A DNA stretch of 10,414 nt from DAOTZS01 sp034434335 (GTDB taxonomy: Bacteria > Chloroflexota > Anaerolineae > CG2-30-64-16): positions 1 to 10,414 of the forward strand of contig DAOTZS010000259.1 in assembly GCA_034434335.1 (NCBI GenBank), in the 5' to 3' direction. Position numbers and translations under genes: made by a program. Within the stretch, counting starts at the first letter, position 1, and every line of letters begins with the position of its first letter. The notes under the pieces are model-generated. The model worked only from the letters and a program-made list of their open reading frames with translations, was not told the origin of the DNA and searched no databases. This document shows, piece by piece, positions 1-5,790 of the stretch.

Positions 1-540
1 AGCCAGCGCCATTTCGACGGTGAGGTGCTCGCGCGCGTGGGTCAGGGCCATGAAGAGGATATCGGGTTCCGCCGGGTCTTCTGTGTCCGGCTCGTCGCTG
101 ATCTTGACCGCCGGGATAGGCCGGCCTTCCAGGCTGAAGCCGACACTGGTAACGCGCAGGATGTCGGGGTGAGTCACAGCAGCCTGTTGGATAGCCTCGA
201 CCATTTCGTCGTAGTTGTGGTAGGCCGCGTCGGCCGGGGGGAAGTCGAGGGGGGTGACAGCGATCGGTTGCAGGCCCTGCTTTTCGAGCCAGGCCAGTCC
301 GTCTGCATCCACGATGGTGACGACCCTGTCGGGCCCAACCGCGTCAATGGCCACGCCCTGGCTGGCCAGCCGGGTGCGCGCTTCGCGGTCAGGCGCGGGC
401 AGAGTGACCTGGTAGTGGGTTGGGGGCTGCCGGTCGGGTTCAGGGGTCCAGGCACGGGCCAGGGCCGTGGCAACCAGGACCGCCAGCACTGAGAGCAAGA
501 AGGCCAGAGAAGCCTTGGGGTGGAGAGGGAGGTGGCTCAT
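1..540 (-). CDS. Secreted M14-family zinc carboxypeptidase, N-terminal part (runs off the left edge)
   Basis: Reading leftward from an ATG at 540-538 gives 180 codons without a stop to the window edge. Residues 10-30 are a hydrophobic stretch ending in ALARA, a likely signal peptide. Residues 40-105 look like an export-associated prodomain. From Y107 the sequence matches the start of an M14 metallocarboxypeptidase domain: YHNYDEM, then GFSLEGRPIPAVKIS, then THAREH. In this family the H-x-x-E of the last motif (here H168 and E171) supplies two zinc ligands. The third histidine and the catalytic glutamate would lie beyond the window. The expected role is removal of C-terminal residues from peptides outside the membrane; substrate preference cannot be read here. 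The gene is divergent from the phosphoribosyltransferase gene. A purine-rich GAAGAAG sits just upstream of the ATG as a weak ribosome site. Family is fairly certain; completeness is unknown. Confidence 0.88.
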   Translation of the reverse strand, partial: MSHLPLHPKASLAFLLSVLAVLVATALARAWTPEPDRQPPTHYQVTLPAPDREARTRLASQGVAIDAVGPDRVVTIVDADGLAWLEKQGLQPIAVTPLDFPPADAAYHNYDEMVEAIQQAAVTHPDILRVTSVGFSLEGRPIPAVKISDEPDTEDPAEPDILFMALTHAREHLTVEMALA

Positions 541-580
541 GTCTTCTTCGAACTTTCACGAAATCGCTTGGTCGGCCAGC

Positions 581-608
581 ATTTTACCACAATATCCCCC
601 CAGGTCCA
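581..608 (-). promoter_or_regulatory. Probable promoter for the M14 peptidase gene
   Basis: Read on the minus strand there is an extended -10, TG-G-TAAAAT, at 589-581. A TGGACC hexamer at 608-603 stands 16 bases upstream as a possible -35. The box lies about 40 bases before the start codon. The same TGGTAAAAT string occurs in the opposite orientation at 794-802, ahead of the divergent gene. Sequence inspection only; no start site is known. Confidence 0.45.
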
Positions 609-650
609 CCCTTTGAGGCAGGTACGTAAGCCCCTATGAAAGGCTGCCCC

Positions 651-744
651 GGGCCGAAGCCCTGGGCTCAAAGGACAAAGCCCTACGGGCTGGTCCTAGC
701 CCCGACAGGGGCTTTGCCCTCTCAGCGCGGGGCTTCAGCCCCGC
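651..744. repeat. Cluster of GGGCT/AGCCC palindromes in the divergent intergenic region
   Basis: Three inverted repeats follow one another. GGGC (651-654) faces GCCC (659-662) across a CGAA loop. CAAAGCCC (676-683) faces GGGCTTTG (709-716), and inside it GGGCT (687-691) faces AGCCC (698-702). GCGGGGCT (727-734) faces AGCCCCGC (737-744) with only TC between the arms, so a folded form would probably have a TTCA tetraloop. No T-tract follows, so these are not classic intrinsic terminators. They look like dispersed intergenic palindromes. The rest of 541-857 holds the two promoters and no supported gene. Confidence 0.7.
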
Positions 745-793
745 CCTTCTCTACAGATGCACGAGAGTCGATTGCCCCCTTTTCCGGTACGTA

Positions 794-824
794 TGGTAAA
801 ATGGGAATCAGCTTCTGCTATAAG
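794..824 (+). promoter_or_regulatory. Probable promoter(s) for the phosphoribosyltransferase-prfA-prmC genes
   Basis: An extended -10 TG-G-TAAAAT lies at 794-802. A weak TTGCCC (772-777) sits 19 bases upstream of the hexamer. A second extended -10 candidate, TG-C-TATAAG, lies at 816-824 with no recognisable -35. Both are 30-60 bases before the ATG at 858. Which one is used cannot be decided from sequence. Confidence 0.45.
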
Positions 825-857
825 CTCGTTCTACACCATGAGGAGAGACTGCTAGCC

Positions 858-1415
858 ATGTCGCAGGAGTACTATACCGTTCAGATTTGTGGGCTAACTC
901 GCCACCTGCCCCTGTTCGAGGTGGCACCAGGTGTGCGCATCGCCATTTTCAACATGCTGGGCGACACGCCAGTGGTAGAGGCAATCGCCGACGAGCTGGC
1001 CAAACGCCTGCCCAGGGATGCCGATGCTCTGATGACTGCCGAAGTGAAGAGCATTCCCCTGGCCCACGCTCTATCAGTGCGCATGGGCATCCCTTACATC
1101 GTGGCGCGCAAGACACGCAAGCCGTACATGGTCGGCGCGACCAGCGTGGAGGTCCTCTCCATCACGACCGGCGCGCCTCAGACCCTCTGGCTGGATGGCA
1201 AAGACCAGGGGTTGGTCAGCGGCAAAAAGATCATCCTGGTAGACGATGTGATCAGCACCGGCAGCACCCTGGCCGGCATGCACAAGTTAGTGGAATCGGC
1301 AGGGGGCACGGTGGTGGCCGAAGCGGCCGTCTTCACCGAGGGTAACGACCCCAACAAGTGGCGTCATGTGATTGCCCTGGGCAACCTGCCGATCTTCCTT
1401 GGAGAAAAGGGATGA
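858..1415 (+). CDS. Adenine-phosphoribosyltransferase-like PRPP-dependent phosphoribosyltransferase
   Basis: This is a 185-residue single-domain type I phosphoribosyltransferase. The PRPP-binding signature is clear at residues 125-137: hydrophobic strand IILV, then DDVISTGST, with the two acidic residues D129 and D130. Upstream, EVKSIPLAHALS (62-73) and ARKTRKPYM (83-91) match an APRT-like subfamily of COG0503. Members transfer ribose-5-phosphate from PRPP to a purine base, usually in cytosolic salvage; the exact base accepted is not evident. I chose ATG 858 because GAGGAGA lies at 840-846 and the family similarity begins close to it. The frame stays open upstream to 636, but that extension runs through promoter and hairpin sequence and reads as low-complexity. 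prfA follows 12 bases after the stop, so the two are probably cotranscribed. Family is confident; assignment as apt itself is not. Confidence 0.85.
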   Translation: MSQEYYTVQICGLTRHLPLFEVAPGVRIAIFNMLGDTPVVEAIADELAKRLPRDADALMTAEVKSIPLAHALSVRMGIPYIVARKTRKPYMVGATSVEVLSITTGAPQTLWLDGKDQGLVSGKKIILVDDVISTGSTLAGMHKLVESAGGTVVAEAAVFTEGNDPNKWRHVIALGNLPIFLGEKG

Positions 1416-1427
1416 TGAGATTGGCAT

Positions 1428-2504
1428 ATGTGGTTGGATAAGGTGGCGGCACTTGAGCGCCGTTATGACGAACTGACAGAGCAGATGGCCGACCCGTCTG
1501 TGGCGACCGACCCAGAACGCCTGGCAGAGTTGGCGCGCGAGCAGGCCGAGCTGGAAGAGATCGTGTCCGTCTACCGGGCGTACCGGGCCGCGGAAGCGGA
1601 GTTGGCCGAAGCCAGGCAGCTCGCCGGGGATGAAAGTGATCCAGAGCTGGCCGAGCTGGCGCGGGCCGAGGTCGAGCGTCTCACGGCCGAGCAGGCCCGG
1701 CGCCGGGCTCAGTTGCAGCAACTCCTCTTGCCGCGCGATCCAAATGATGAGAAGGATGTGATTGTGGAGATACGGGCTGGTGCCGGCGGCGATGAGGCAG
1801 GGCTGTTCGCGGCCGACCTGTTCCGCATGTACACACGTTGGGCCGAAACCCACGGCTACAAGACCGAGCTGCTGAGCCAGCACGAGACCGGGATTGGCGG
1901 GTTCAAGGAGGTGATCTTCCAGGTGCGGGGCCGGGGCGCCTATTCGCGGCTGAAATACGAGAGCGGGGTGCACCGGGTCCAACGCGTGCCGGTCACCGAG
2001 GCCCAGGGCCGCATCCACACCTCGACGGCCACGGTGGCTGTGCTGCCCGAGGCTGACGAGGTGGAAGTGCAGATCAACCCCGACGACCTGCGCATTGACG
2101 TTTTCCGCGCCACTGGCCCGGGCGGACAAAGCGTCAACACCACCGACTCGGCGGTCAGGGTCACCCACCTGCCCACCGGCATCGTGGTCAGTTGCCAGGA
2201 TGAGAAGTCACAACTGCAGAACCGCAACCGGGCGTTGGCTATCCTGCGGGCTCGGCTTTATCAGATGGAGCTGGAGCGGCAGCAGGCCGAGCGCAGCGCA
2301 GCCCGGCGCAGCCAGGTCGGCACAGGGGAACGCAGTGAAAAAATCCGCACCTACAACTTCCCCCAGAACCGGGTCACCGATCACCGGATCGGCAAGACGG
2401 TGTACAACCTGGCCGCGGTGCTAGACGGCGAGCTGGACGAGTTCATTGAGGAGCTGGCTGCCAGCGAGCGAGCAGAGAAGTTACAAGCTATAGGCGAGGG
2501 ATAG
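1428..2504 (+). CDS. prfA: Peptide chain release factor 1 (RF1)
   Basis: This 358-residue protein recognises UAA and UAG in the ribosomal A site and triggers peptide release. The N-terminal ~110 residues are a glutamate/arginine-rich helical domain. The codon-recognition tripeptide is PVT at 188-190, within RVPVTEAQGRIHTS; E. coli RF1 has PAT at the same numbering. The peptidyl-hydrolysis motif GGQ is at 232-234 in TGPGGQSVNTTDSAVR, one residue from the E. coli position. RF2 would carry SPF-like residues and usually a programmed frameshift; neither is present. Length is normal for RF1. No strong Shine-Dalgarno precedes the ATG, but no other in-frame start lies in the 12-base gap, so translational coupling to the preceding gene is plausible. 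prmC, whose product modifies the GGQ glutamine, lies downstream. Confidence 0.97.
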   Translation: MWLDKVAALERRYDELTEQMADPSVATDPERLAELAREQAELEEIVSVYRAYRAAEAELAEARQLAGDESDPELAELARAEVERLTAEQARRRAQLQQLLLPRDPNDEKDVIVEIRAGAGGDEAGLFAADLFRMYTRWAETHGYKTELLSQHETGIGGFKEVIFQVRGRGAYSRLKYESGVHRVQRVPVTEAQGRIHTSTATVAVLPEADEVEVQINPDDLRIDVFRATGPGGQSVNTTDSAVRVTHLPTGIVVSCQDEKSQLQNRNRALAILRARLYQMELERQQAERSAARRSQVGTGERSEKIRTYNFPQNRVTDHRIGKTVYNLAAVLDGELDEFIEELAASERAEKLQAIGEG

Positions 2505-2661
2505 AGTGGGAGTCAGTCAAAACACAAAACTCCCGGCCGCGCAGGGCGTGATCCTGGCAGAAAAAGCCAGGAGGCCGAGTCGGCGCAGCGATGGCCGCGG
2601 CCCGGGAGGGGCTCAGCCAACGGCGGCTGAGCCATGCACGGAGACAAAGCCGTTTCCGATT
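2505..2661 (+). other. Potentially structured stretch between prfA and the PrmC core (leader RNA candidate or N-terminal extension)
   Basis: These 157 bases are open in the prmC frame from a GTG at 2506, but codon choice is unlike the flanking genes (AAA, ACA, AGG AGG), and the encoded ~52 residues are low-complexity and unlike PrmC. Several helices are possible. GGGAGT (2508-2513) faces ACTCCC (2529-2534). GGCCGCG (2535-2541) faces CGCGGCC (2596-2602) and would enclose CCTGGC (2553-2558)/GCCAGG (2566-2571) with an AGAAAAA loop, plus GCCG (2574-2577)/CGGC (2581-2584). GGCTCAGCC (2610-2618) faces GGCTGAGCC (2625-2633) across AACGGC. No T-tract follows. It matches no riboswitch class I could recall. 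It may be a cis-acting leader, an inserted palindromic repeat, or coding sequence that happens to fold. Confidence 0.4.
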
Positions 2662-3561
2662 GTGTGGTCGCTGGATCGGTCTTGCGACGTGGGCCGTGCT
2701 TTACTGGCCGCGAGCCGGCGCCTGCGGGAAGCGGGATCGGACACGCCACAACTGGACAGCGCCGTGTTGCTGGCCCACGTGCTTGGGGTGAGCAAAACCT
2801 GGCTTTATGCCCACCCCCACCGGCCGCTGACCGAGGAAGAGATCACCCGTTTTGAGGAGCTGGTTCGCCGGCGGATGTGCCATGAGCCGGTGGCCTACCT
2901 GGTGGGTTACAAATCATTTTACGGCCTGGATATCAGCGTAGACCGCCGTGTGCTGATCCCGCGGCCCGAGACCGAAGTGCTGGTAGAGCGCGTGCTGGCT
3001 TACGTGCGCTACCTGATCAGCCAGGGCTACACCCCGCGCATCGCCGATGTGGGCACCGGCAGCGGCGCCATCGCGGTGGCGCTGGCGGTCAACGCACCTG
3101 GGGTGATTATCTACGCCACCGACATCTCCGAGGACGCGTTGGCAGTTGCGGCGCAGAACGTCTGGCGCTATGGGCTCGGCGAGCAGGTCCAGCTCCTGCC
3201 CGGCCACTTGATCGAACCCCTGCCCGAACCGGTGGACATCATCGTCGCCAACCTGCCCTACGTTGCCTCACAGGCCTTGGCCGAGCTGCCTCCCCAGGTG
3301 CGCGACTATGAGCCGATGCTGGCCCTTGATGGCGGGGCAGAGGGCCTGGGTGTCCTCACGGCCTTTTTCGAATTGTTGCGCGCGCCGGAGGGCCGGGCGA
3401 AGCTGCGGCCGGGCGCCCGCATCTATCTGGAGATCGGCGCGGACCAGGGCAGCGCGGCACGTAATCTGGCTCAGACAGCCTTCCCGGAGGCAGATGTCGA
3501 GGTCCTGGTGGACTACTCCGGGCTGGATCGCGTGCTGGCAGTGTCGCTGCCCGGGGGCTAG
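2662..3561 (+). CDS. prmC: Release factor glutamine N5-methyltransferase
   Basis: PrmC uses S-adenosylmethionine to methylate the GGQ glutamine of release factors; its likely target RF1 is encoded just upstream. The N-terminal helical domain begins at DVGRALLAASRRL and reaches the conserved VLIPRPETE. The Rossmann-fold SAM site is DVGTGSG at residues 129-135. The motif normally NPPY reads NLPY at 197-200 (ANLPYVA), with asparagine and tyrosine kept and the first proline replaced. I chose GTG 2662 because it gives 299 residues, close to the usual ~280-290, and starts about ten residues before family similarity. A competing GTG at 2506 has GAGGG five bases upstream and would give 351 residues; GTG 2689 is a third option. 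No good Shine-Dalgarno precedes 2662, so the start is uncertain although the identity is not. Confidence 0.92.
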   Translation: MWSLDRSCDVGRALLAASRRLREAGSDTPQLDSAVLLAHVLGVSKTWLYAHPHRPLTEEEITRFEELVRRRMCHEPVAYLVGYKSFYGLDISVDRRVLIPRPETEVLVERVLAYVRYLISQGYTPRIADVGTGSGAIAVALAVNAPGVIIYATDISEDALAVAAQNVWRYGLGEQVQLLPGHLIEPLPEPVDIIVANLPYVASQALAELPPQVRDYEPMLALDGGAEGLGVLTAFFELLRAPEGRAKLRPGARIYLEIGADQGSAARNLAQTAFPEADVEVLVDYSGLDRVLAVSLPGG

Positions 3562-3589
3562 TGCTGCACTGATGTGGAGATAAACAACC

Positions 3590-3799
3590 ATGGAGCTCAA
3601 AATAAAAGAACGCTATATAGTGGACGAGGACGGTTGTCGCGTTGGTGTACTATTAGGCATAGAGGATTACCAACGCTTGCTTGAGGAGCTAGAAGAACTG
3701 GAGTGCATTCGCGCTTACGACGCAGCCAAAGCGTCGAAGGATGAGGTGATTCCTTTTGAGCAAGCAATCGCAGAAATCGAGCAAACGCGACGCCAATGA
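3590..3799 (+). CDS. RelB/Phd-like type II antitoxin
   Basis: This is a 69-residue acidic protein of the small antitoxin type found ahead of RelE/ParE toxins. The pattern VGVLLGIEDYQRLLEELEELE (in two parts, residues ~18-38), followed by an acidic helix with IPFEQAIAEIE, is characteristic. The N-terminal part probably forms the dimer/DNA-binding fold and the C-terminal helix wraps the toxin; these roles come from family knowledge. GGAGA at 3576-3580 is a good ribosome site for ATG 3590. The stop overlaps the next start as ATGA, the usual translational coupling of such pairs. By hand count about half the bases are G or C, well below the neighbours, which suggests acquisition by transfer. Such antitoxins commonly repress their own operon; no clear operator is visible in the 28 bases after prmC. 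Confidence 0.88.
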   Translation: MELKIKERYIVDEDGCRVGVLLGIEDYQRLLEELEELECIRAYDAAKASKDEVIPFEQAIAEIEQTRRQ

Positions 3800-4050
3800 G
3801 TTACACCCTCTTGATTCTGCGGCGGGCTCAGAAGGAATTAGCCCGGCTGCCCAGCGAAACTTACGAGCGTGTACGGGATGCAATTCGCGCTCTCAGCCAA
3901 GACCCTCGGCCACCGGGTTGCCTCAAATTGGCAGGCCGCGAGGGTTGGCGCATTCGGGTAAGCGACTATCGTGTGATCTACGAGATTGATGACCAGCGAC
4001 ATATTGTCACGGTTCTGCATATTGGTCACAGGCGCGATGTCTATCGTTGA
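3796..4050 (+). CDS. RelE/ParE-superfamily toxin
   Basis: This 84-residue basic protein has the compact RelE/ParE layout: an N-terminal strand (SYTLLILRRAQKELARL), two helices, then a sheet ending in a typical C-terminal signature, YRVIYEIDD and VTVLHIGHRRDVYR. In RelE enzymes the C-terminal basic and tyrosine residues take part in ribosome-dependent mRNA cleavage; R79, R80 and Y83 here are candidates. ParE relatives instead poison gyrase, and sequence alone does not separate the two. The start overlaps the antitoxin stop by four bases, so toxin synthesis is probably coupled to antitoxin translation. Length is normal, with no frameshift or truncation, so the module appears intact. Codon and base composition are lower in G+C than the flanking genes. 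Confidence 0.9.
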   Translation: MSYTLLILRRAQKELARLPSETYERVRDAIRALSQDPRPPGCLKLAGREGWRIRVSDYRVIYEIDDQRHIVTVLHIGHRRDVYR

Positions 4051-4082
4051 TTTGCACATCGCTTTCACCAAACACATGATTC

Positions 4083-4117
4083 ACGACAACGGCCGGGCGG
4101 CTGACAATGGTTGTCGT
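4083..4117. repeat. Inverted repeat built from GACAAC half-sites downstream of the toxin gene
   Basis: ACGACAAC (4083-4090) faces GTTGTCGT (4110-4117), a perfect eight-base match. A third half-site in between gives GACAA (4103-4107) facing TTGTC (4111-4115) across TGG, so two mutually exclusive hairpins are possible. It lies between the toxin stop and the promoter candidate for the HAD gene. It could be an operator or a 3' hairpin of the toxin transcript; there is no T-tract. Confidence 0.5.
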
Positions 4118-4154
4118 TGCATGCTGCCCAGGTGCTCTCCGACGCAGCTATGCG

Positions 4155-4163
4155 TGATATACT
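4155..4163 (+). promoter_or_regulatory. Probable extended -10 promoter for the HAD-to-murJ gene run
   Basis: TG-A-TATACT at 4155-4163 is a near-consensus extended -10 box; no convincing -35 is placed upstream. It stands about 66 bases before the ATG at 4230. Just downstream GAGCATTG occurs twice (4165-4172 and 4184-4191), a possible binding site near the transcription start. Downstream genes are close together, so this may drive the whole run. Confidence 0.5.
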
Positions 4164-4229
4164 AGAGCATTGGCCATTGTGCTGAGCATTGAGCCGTGAA
4201 TACTACCAGCCTTGATCCTGCAAGAAAGC

Positions 4230-5084
4230 ATGACCGATGCAAGTAAATATATGCGGCAGTATCGCCTGATCGCCCTCGATCTGGATGGCACGACCATGGA
4301 AGGTGGGCAGATGCCAACCCCGCGCGTGTTGGCTGCCATTGCCGCGGCCCAGGCGCGTGGCGTCTATGTGGTGGTGGCCACCGGCCGCGGCTACCATTCG
4401 GCGAGCAAGTACGGCGCCATACTGGGGCTTACTACACCCCTGGTGTGCTTCCAGGGCGCGCTGGTCAAAGAGAGGACCGGTGAGCAGGCCACCTTGCTGG
4501 TTGAGCCCCTGCCCAGGGAACCTCTGACGGAGCTGGTAGAGCTGGCAGAGACAAGGGGCCTGGAACTCAACCTCTATGGCGAAGAGTGCCTTTATCTTTC
4601 GCACACCTCCCAGCCCCTTTCCTTCTACGAACTTTGGTTTGGCATGCCGATCCGGCGCGTGCCCCATCTCGATTATGCCCTGCGAGACTTTGATGCGCGC
4701 GGGCTTACGCCGCTCAAGGGGCTGTTCATCAGCGAGCCAGAGAAGGGGGATCGGCTTTACCGCGAGTTGGCGGAGCGGTTCGCCGGCCGCATGACGGTGT
4801 TGCGCTCCCATCCGCTGTTCGTCGAGGTGATCTCGCCCAGGGCCTCTAAAGGCAACGCGGTGGCTTTCCTGGCCAGGCACTATGGCGTGGACCAGGCCGA
4901 GACGATCGCGGTGGGCGATTCGGGCAACGACGTGAGCATGGTGCAGTGGGCCGGCCTGGGAGTGGCCATGGGCAATGCCACGCCCGACGTGCTGGCCGTA
5001 GCCGATTTCATCGCCCCGCCTGTGGAGCAGGATGGCGTGGCCACTGTGATCGAGCAGTTTGTGCTGGGGAACGGCCACGGTTGA
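4230..5084 (+). CDS. HAD-superfamily Cof-type (subclass IIB) phosphatase
   Basis: This 284-residue cytosolic protein has all four HAD motifs. Motif I is DLDGT with the nucleophile D17 and acid D19. Motif II is T51 in VVATGRGY. Motif III is K207 in SKGNAVAFLA. Motif IV is GDSGNDVSMV with D230 and D234. The ~150 residues between motifs II and III are the large C2 cap that defines Cof/SupH/YidA relatives, which hydrolyse sugar phosphates, nucleotides or other small phosphoesters with Mg2+. Substrate cannot be assigned. Three starts are possible: TTG 4212, ATG 4230 and ATG 4251. I took 4230, preceded by a weak AAGAAAG; family similarity begins at YRLIALDLDGT, so 4251 is also reasonable. A promoter candidate lies upstream, and tsaC-like follows after 40 bases. 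Confidence 0.9.
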   Translation: MTDASKYMRQYRLIALDLDGTTMEGGQMPTPRVLAAIAAAQARGVYVVVATGRGYHSASKYGAILGLTTPLVCFQGALVKERTGEQATLLVEPLPREPLTELVELAETRGLELNLYGEECLYLSHTSQPLSFYELWFGMPIRRVPHLDYALRDFDARGLTPLKGLFISEPEKGDRLYRELAERFAGRMTVLRSHPLFVEVISPRASKGNAVAFLARHYGVDQAETIAVGDSGNDVSMVQWAGLGVAMGNATPDVLAVADFIAPPVEQDGVATVIEQFVLGNGHG

Positions 5085-5124
5085 GGCCAATGCTCGTACT
5101 CGTGAGGGCGTGGTGATCTCATAG

Positions 5125-5754
5125 ATGGCGGATCGTGACCCAATTGACACCTCCCTGGCGCGCGCTGTCCAGTTGCTGCGCGCGGGGGAGTTGGTGGCCT
5201 TCCCTACCGATACGGTCTACGGGGTGGGCGCCCTGGCCTGGGATGGCAAGGCCGTCGCCAGGCTCTATGCTGCCAAGCTGCGGCCGGCCGATAAGGCCAT
5301 CCCCATCCTGCTGGCCGACCCACAAGACATCGTCCTGGTCGCCCGCCACCTGCCCCCCTCGGCGCTGCTTCTGGCCGAACGGTTCTGGCCGGGTCCGCTG
5401 ACCCTGGTGGTGCCCAAGGGTGCGCGCGTCCCGGCCGAGGTCACCGCCGGGGGCGATACGGTCGCCGTGCGGGTGCCCGATCATCCCCTGGCGCGAGAGC
5501 TGATCCGCCAGGTGGGGGCGCCGCTGGCGACCACCAGCGCCAACCTCTCCGGCCAACCCCCTTCCGTTACCGCGGAGGAGGTGCAGGCTCAACTGGGGGA
5601 CCGCGTGGCGCTGATTTTGGACGGCGGCCCCTGTGCGGGCGGCGTGGCTTCTACTGTGGTAGACCTGACCGGGCCTCAGCCGCGGCTGCTGCGGGCCGGG
5701 CCACTCAGCCTGGAGCAGATCATGGCAGCCCTTGGGGGAGAGCCTGTGCCGTAA
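5125..5754 (+). CDS. tsaC: L-threonylcarbamoyladenylate synthase (Sua5/YciO/YrdC/YwlC family)
   Basis: The enzyme makes threonylcarbamoyl-AMP from threonine, bicarbonate and ATP, the first step of t6A formation at position 37 of ANN-decoding tRNAs. The 209-residue protein is a single YrdC domain: PTDTVYG at 27-33, the K-x-R signature K51/R53 in KLRPADKAIPIL, WPGPLTLV near 90, and TSANLSG (137-143) with S138 and N140 in the nucleotide site. It lacks the extra C-terminal Sua5 domain, so it is the short TsaC/YwlC type. A weak GGTGAT lies seven bases before the ATG. The neighbours are envelope genes rather than the TsaB/D/E partners, which are not in this window. YciO-like paralogues look similar, so the t6A role is likely but not proven. 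Confidence 0.92.
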   Translation: MADRDPIDTSLARAVQLLRAGELVAFPTDTVYGVGALAWDGKAVARLYAAKLRPADKAIPILLADPQDIVLVARHLPPSALLLAERFWPGPLTLVVPKGARVPAEVTAGGDTVAVRVPDHPLARELIRQVGAPLATTSANLSGQPPSVTAEEVQAQLGDRVALILDGGPCAGGVASTVVDLTGPQPRLLRAGPLSLEQIMAALGGEPVP

Positions 5755-5790
5755 AGCTGGCTGGCGGAGCGACAATCGAGGGGCCAAGAG

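Noticed and set aside
25..492. Plus-strand open frame of 155 codons at the left edge
   Set aside because: It is antisense to the M14 peptidase, whose signal peptide and zinc motif are recognisable; the plus-strand translation has no family features.
727..747. Intrinsic terminator in the divergent region
   Set aside because: The stem is perfect but no T-tract follows, and both flanking genes start away from it, so no transcript is expected to end there.
636..857. Longer N-terminus for the phosphoribosyltransferase
   Set aside because: The extension is encoded by palindromes and promoter-like sequence and has no family similarity; ATG 858 has a good ribosome site.
1287..2168. Long minus-strand frame opposite prfA
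   Set aside because: It is the complement of a well-conserved prfA; its translation is low-complexity His/Arg/Gly-rich sequence, typical of a high-GC antisense frame.
2505..2661. Known riboswitch (cobalamin, ZTP, moco, SAH, fluoride) ahead of prmC
   Set aside because: None of the conserved core strings I know for these classes is present in order; only generic hairpins are seen.
4203..5150. Long minus-strand frame opposite the HAD gene
   Set aside because: The plus strand carries all four HAD motifs; the antisense product shows no domain.
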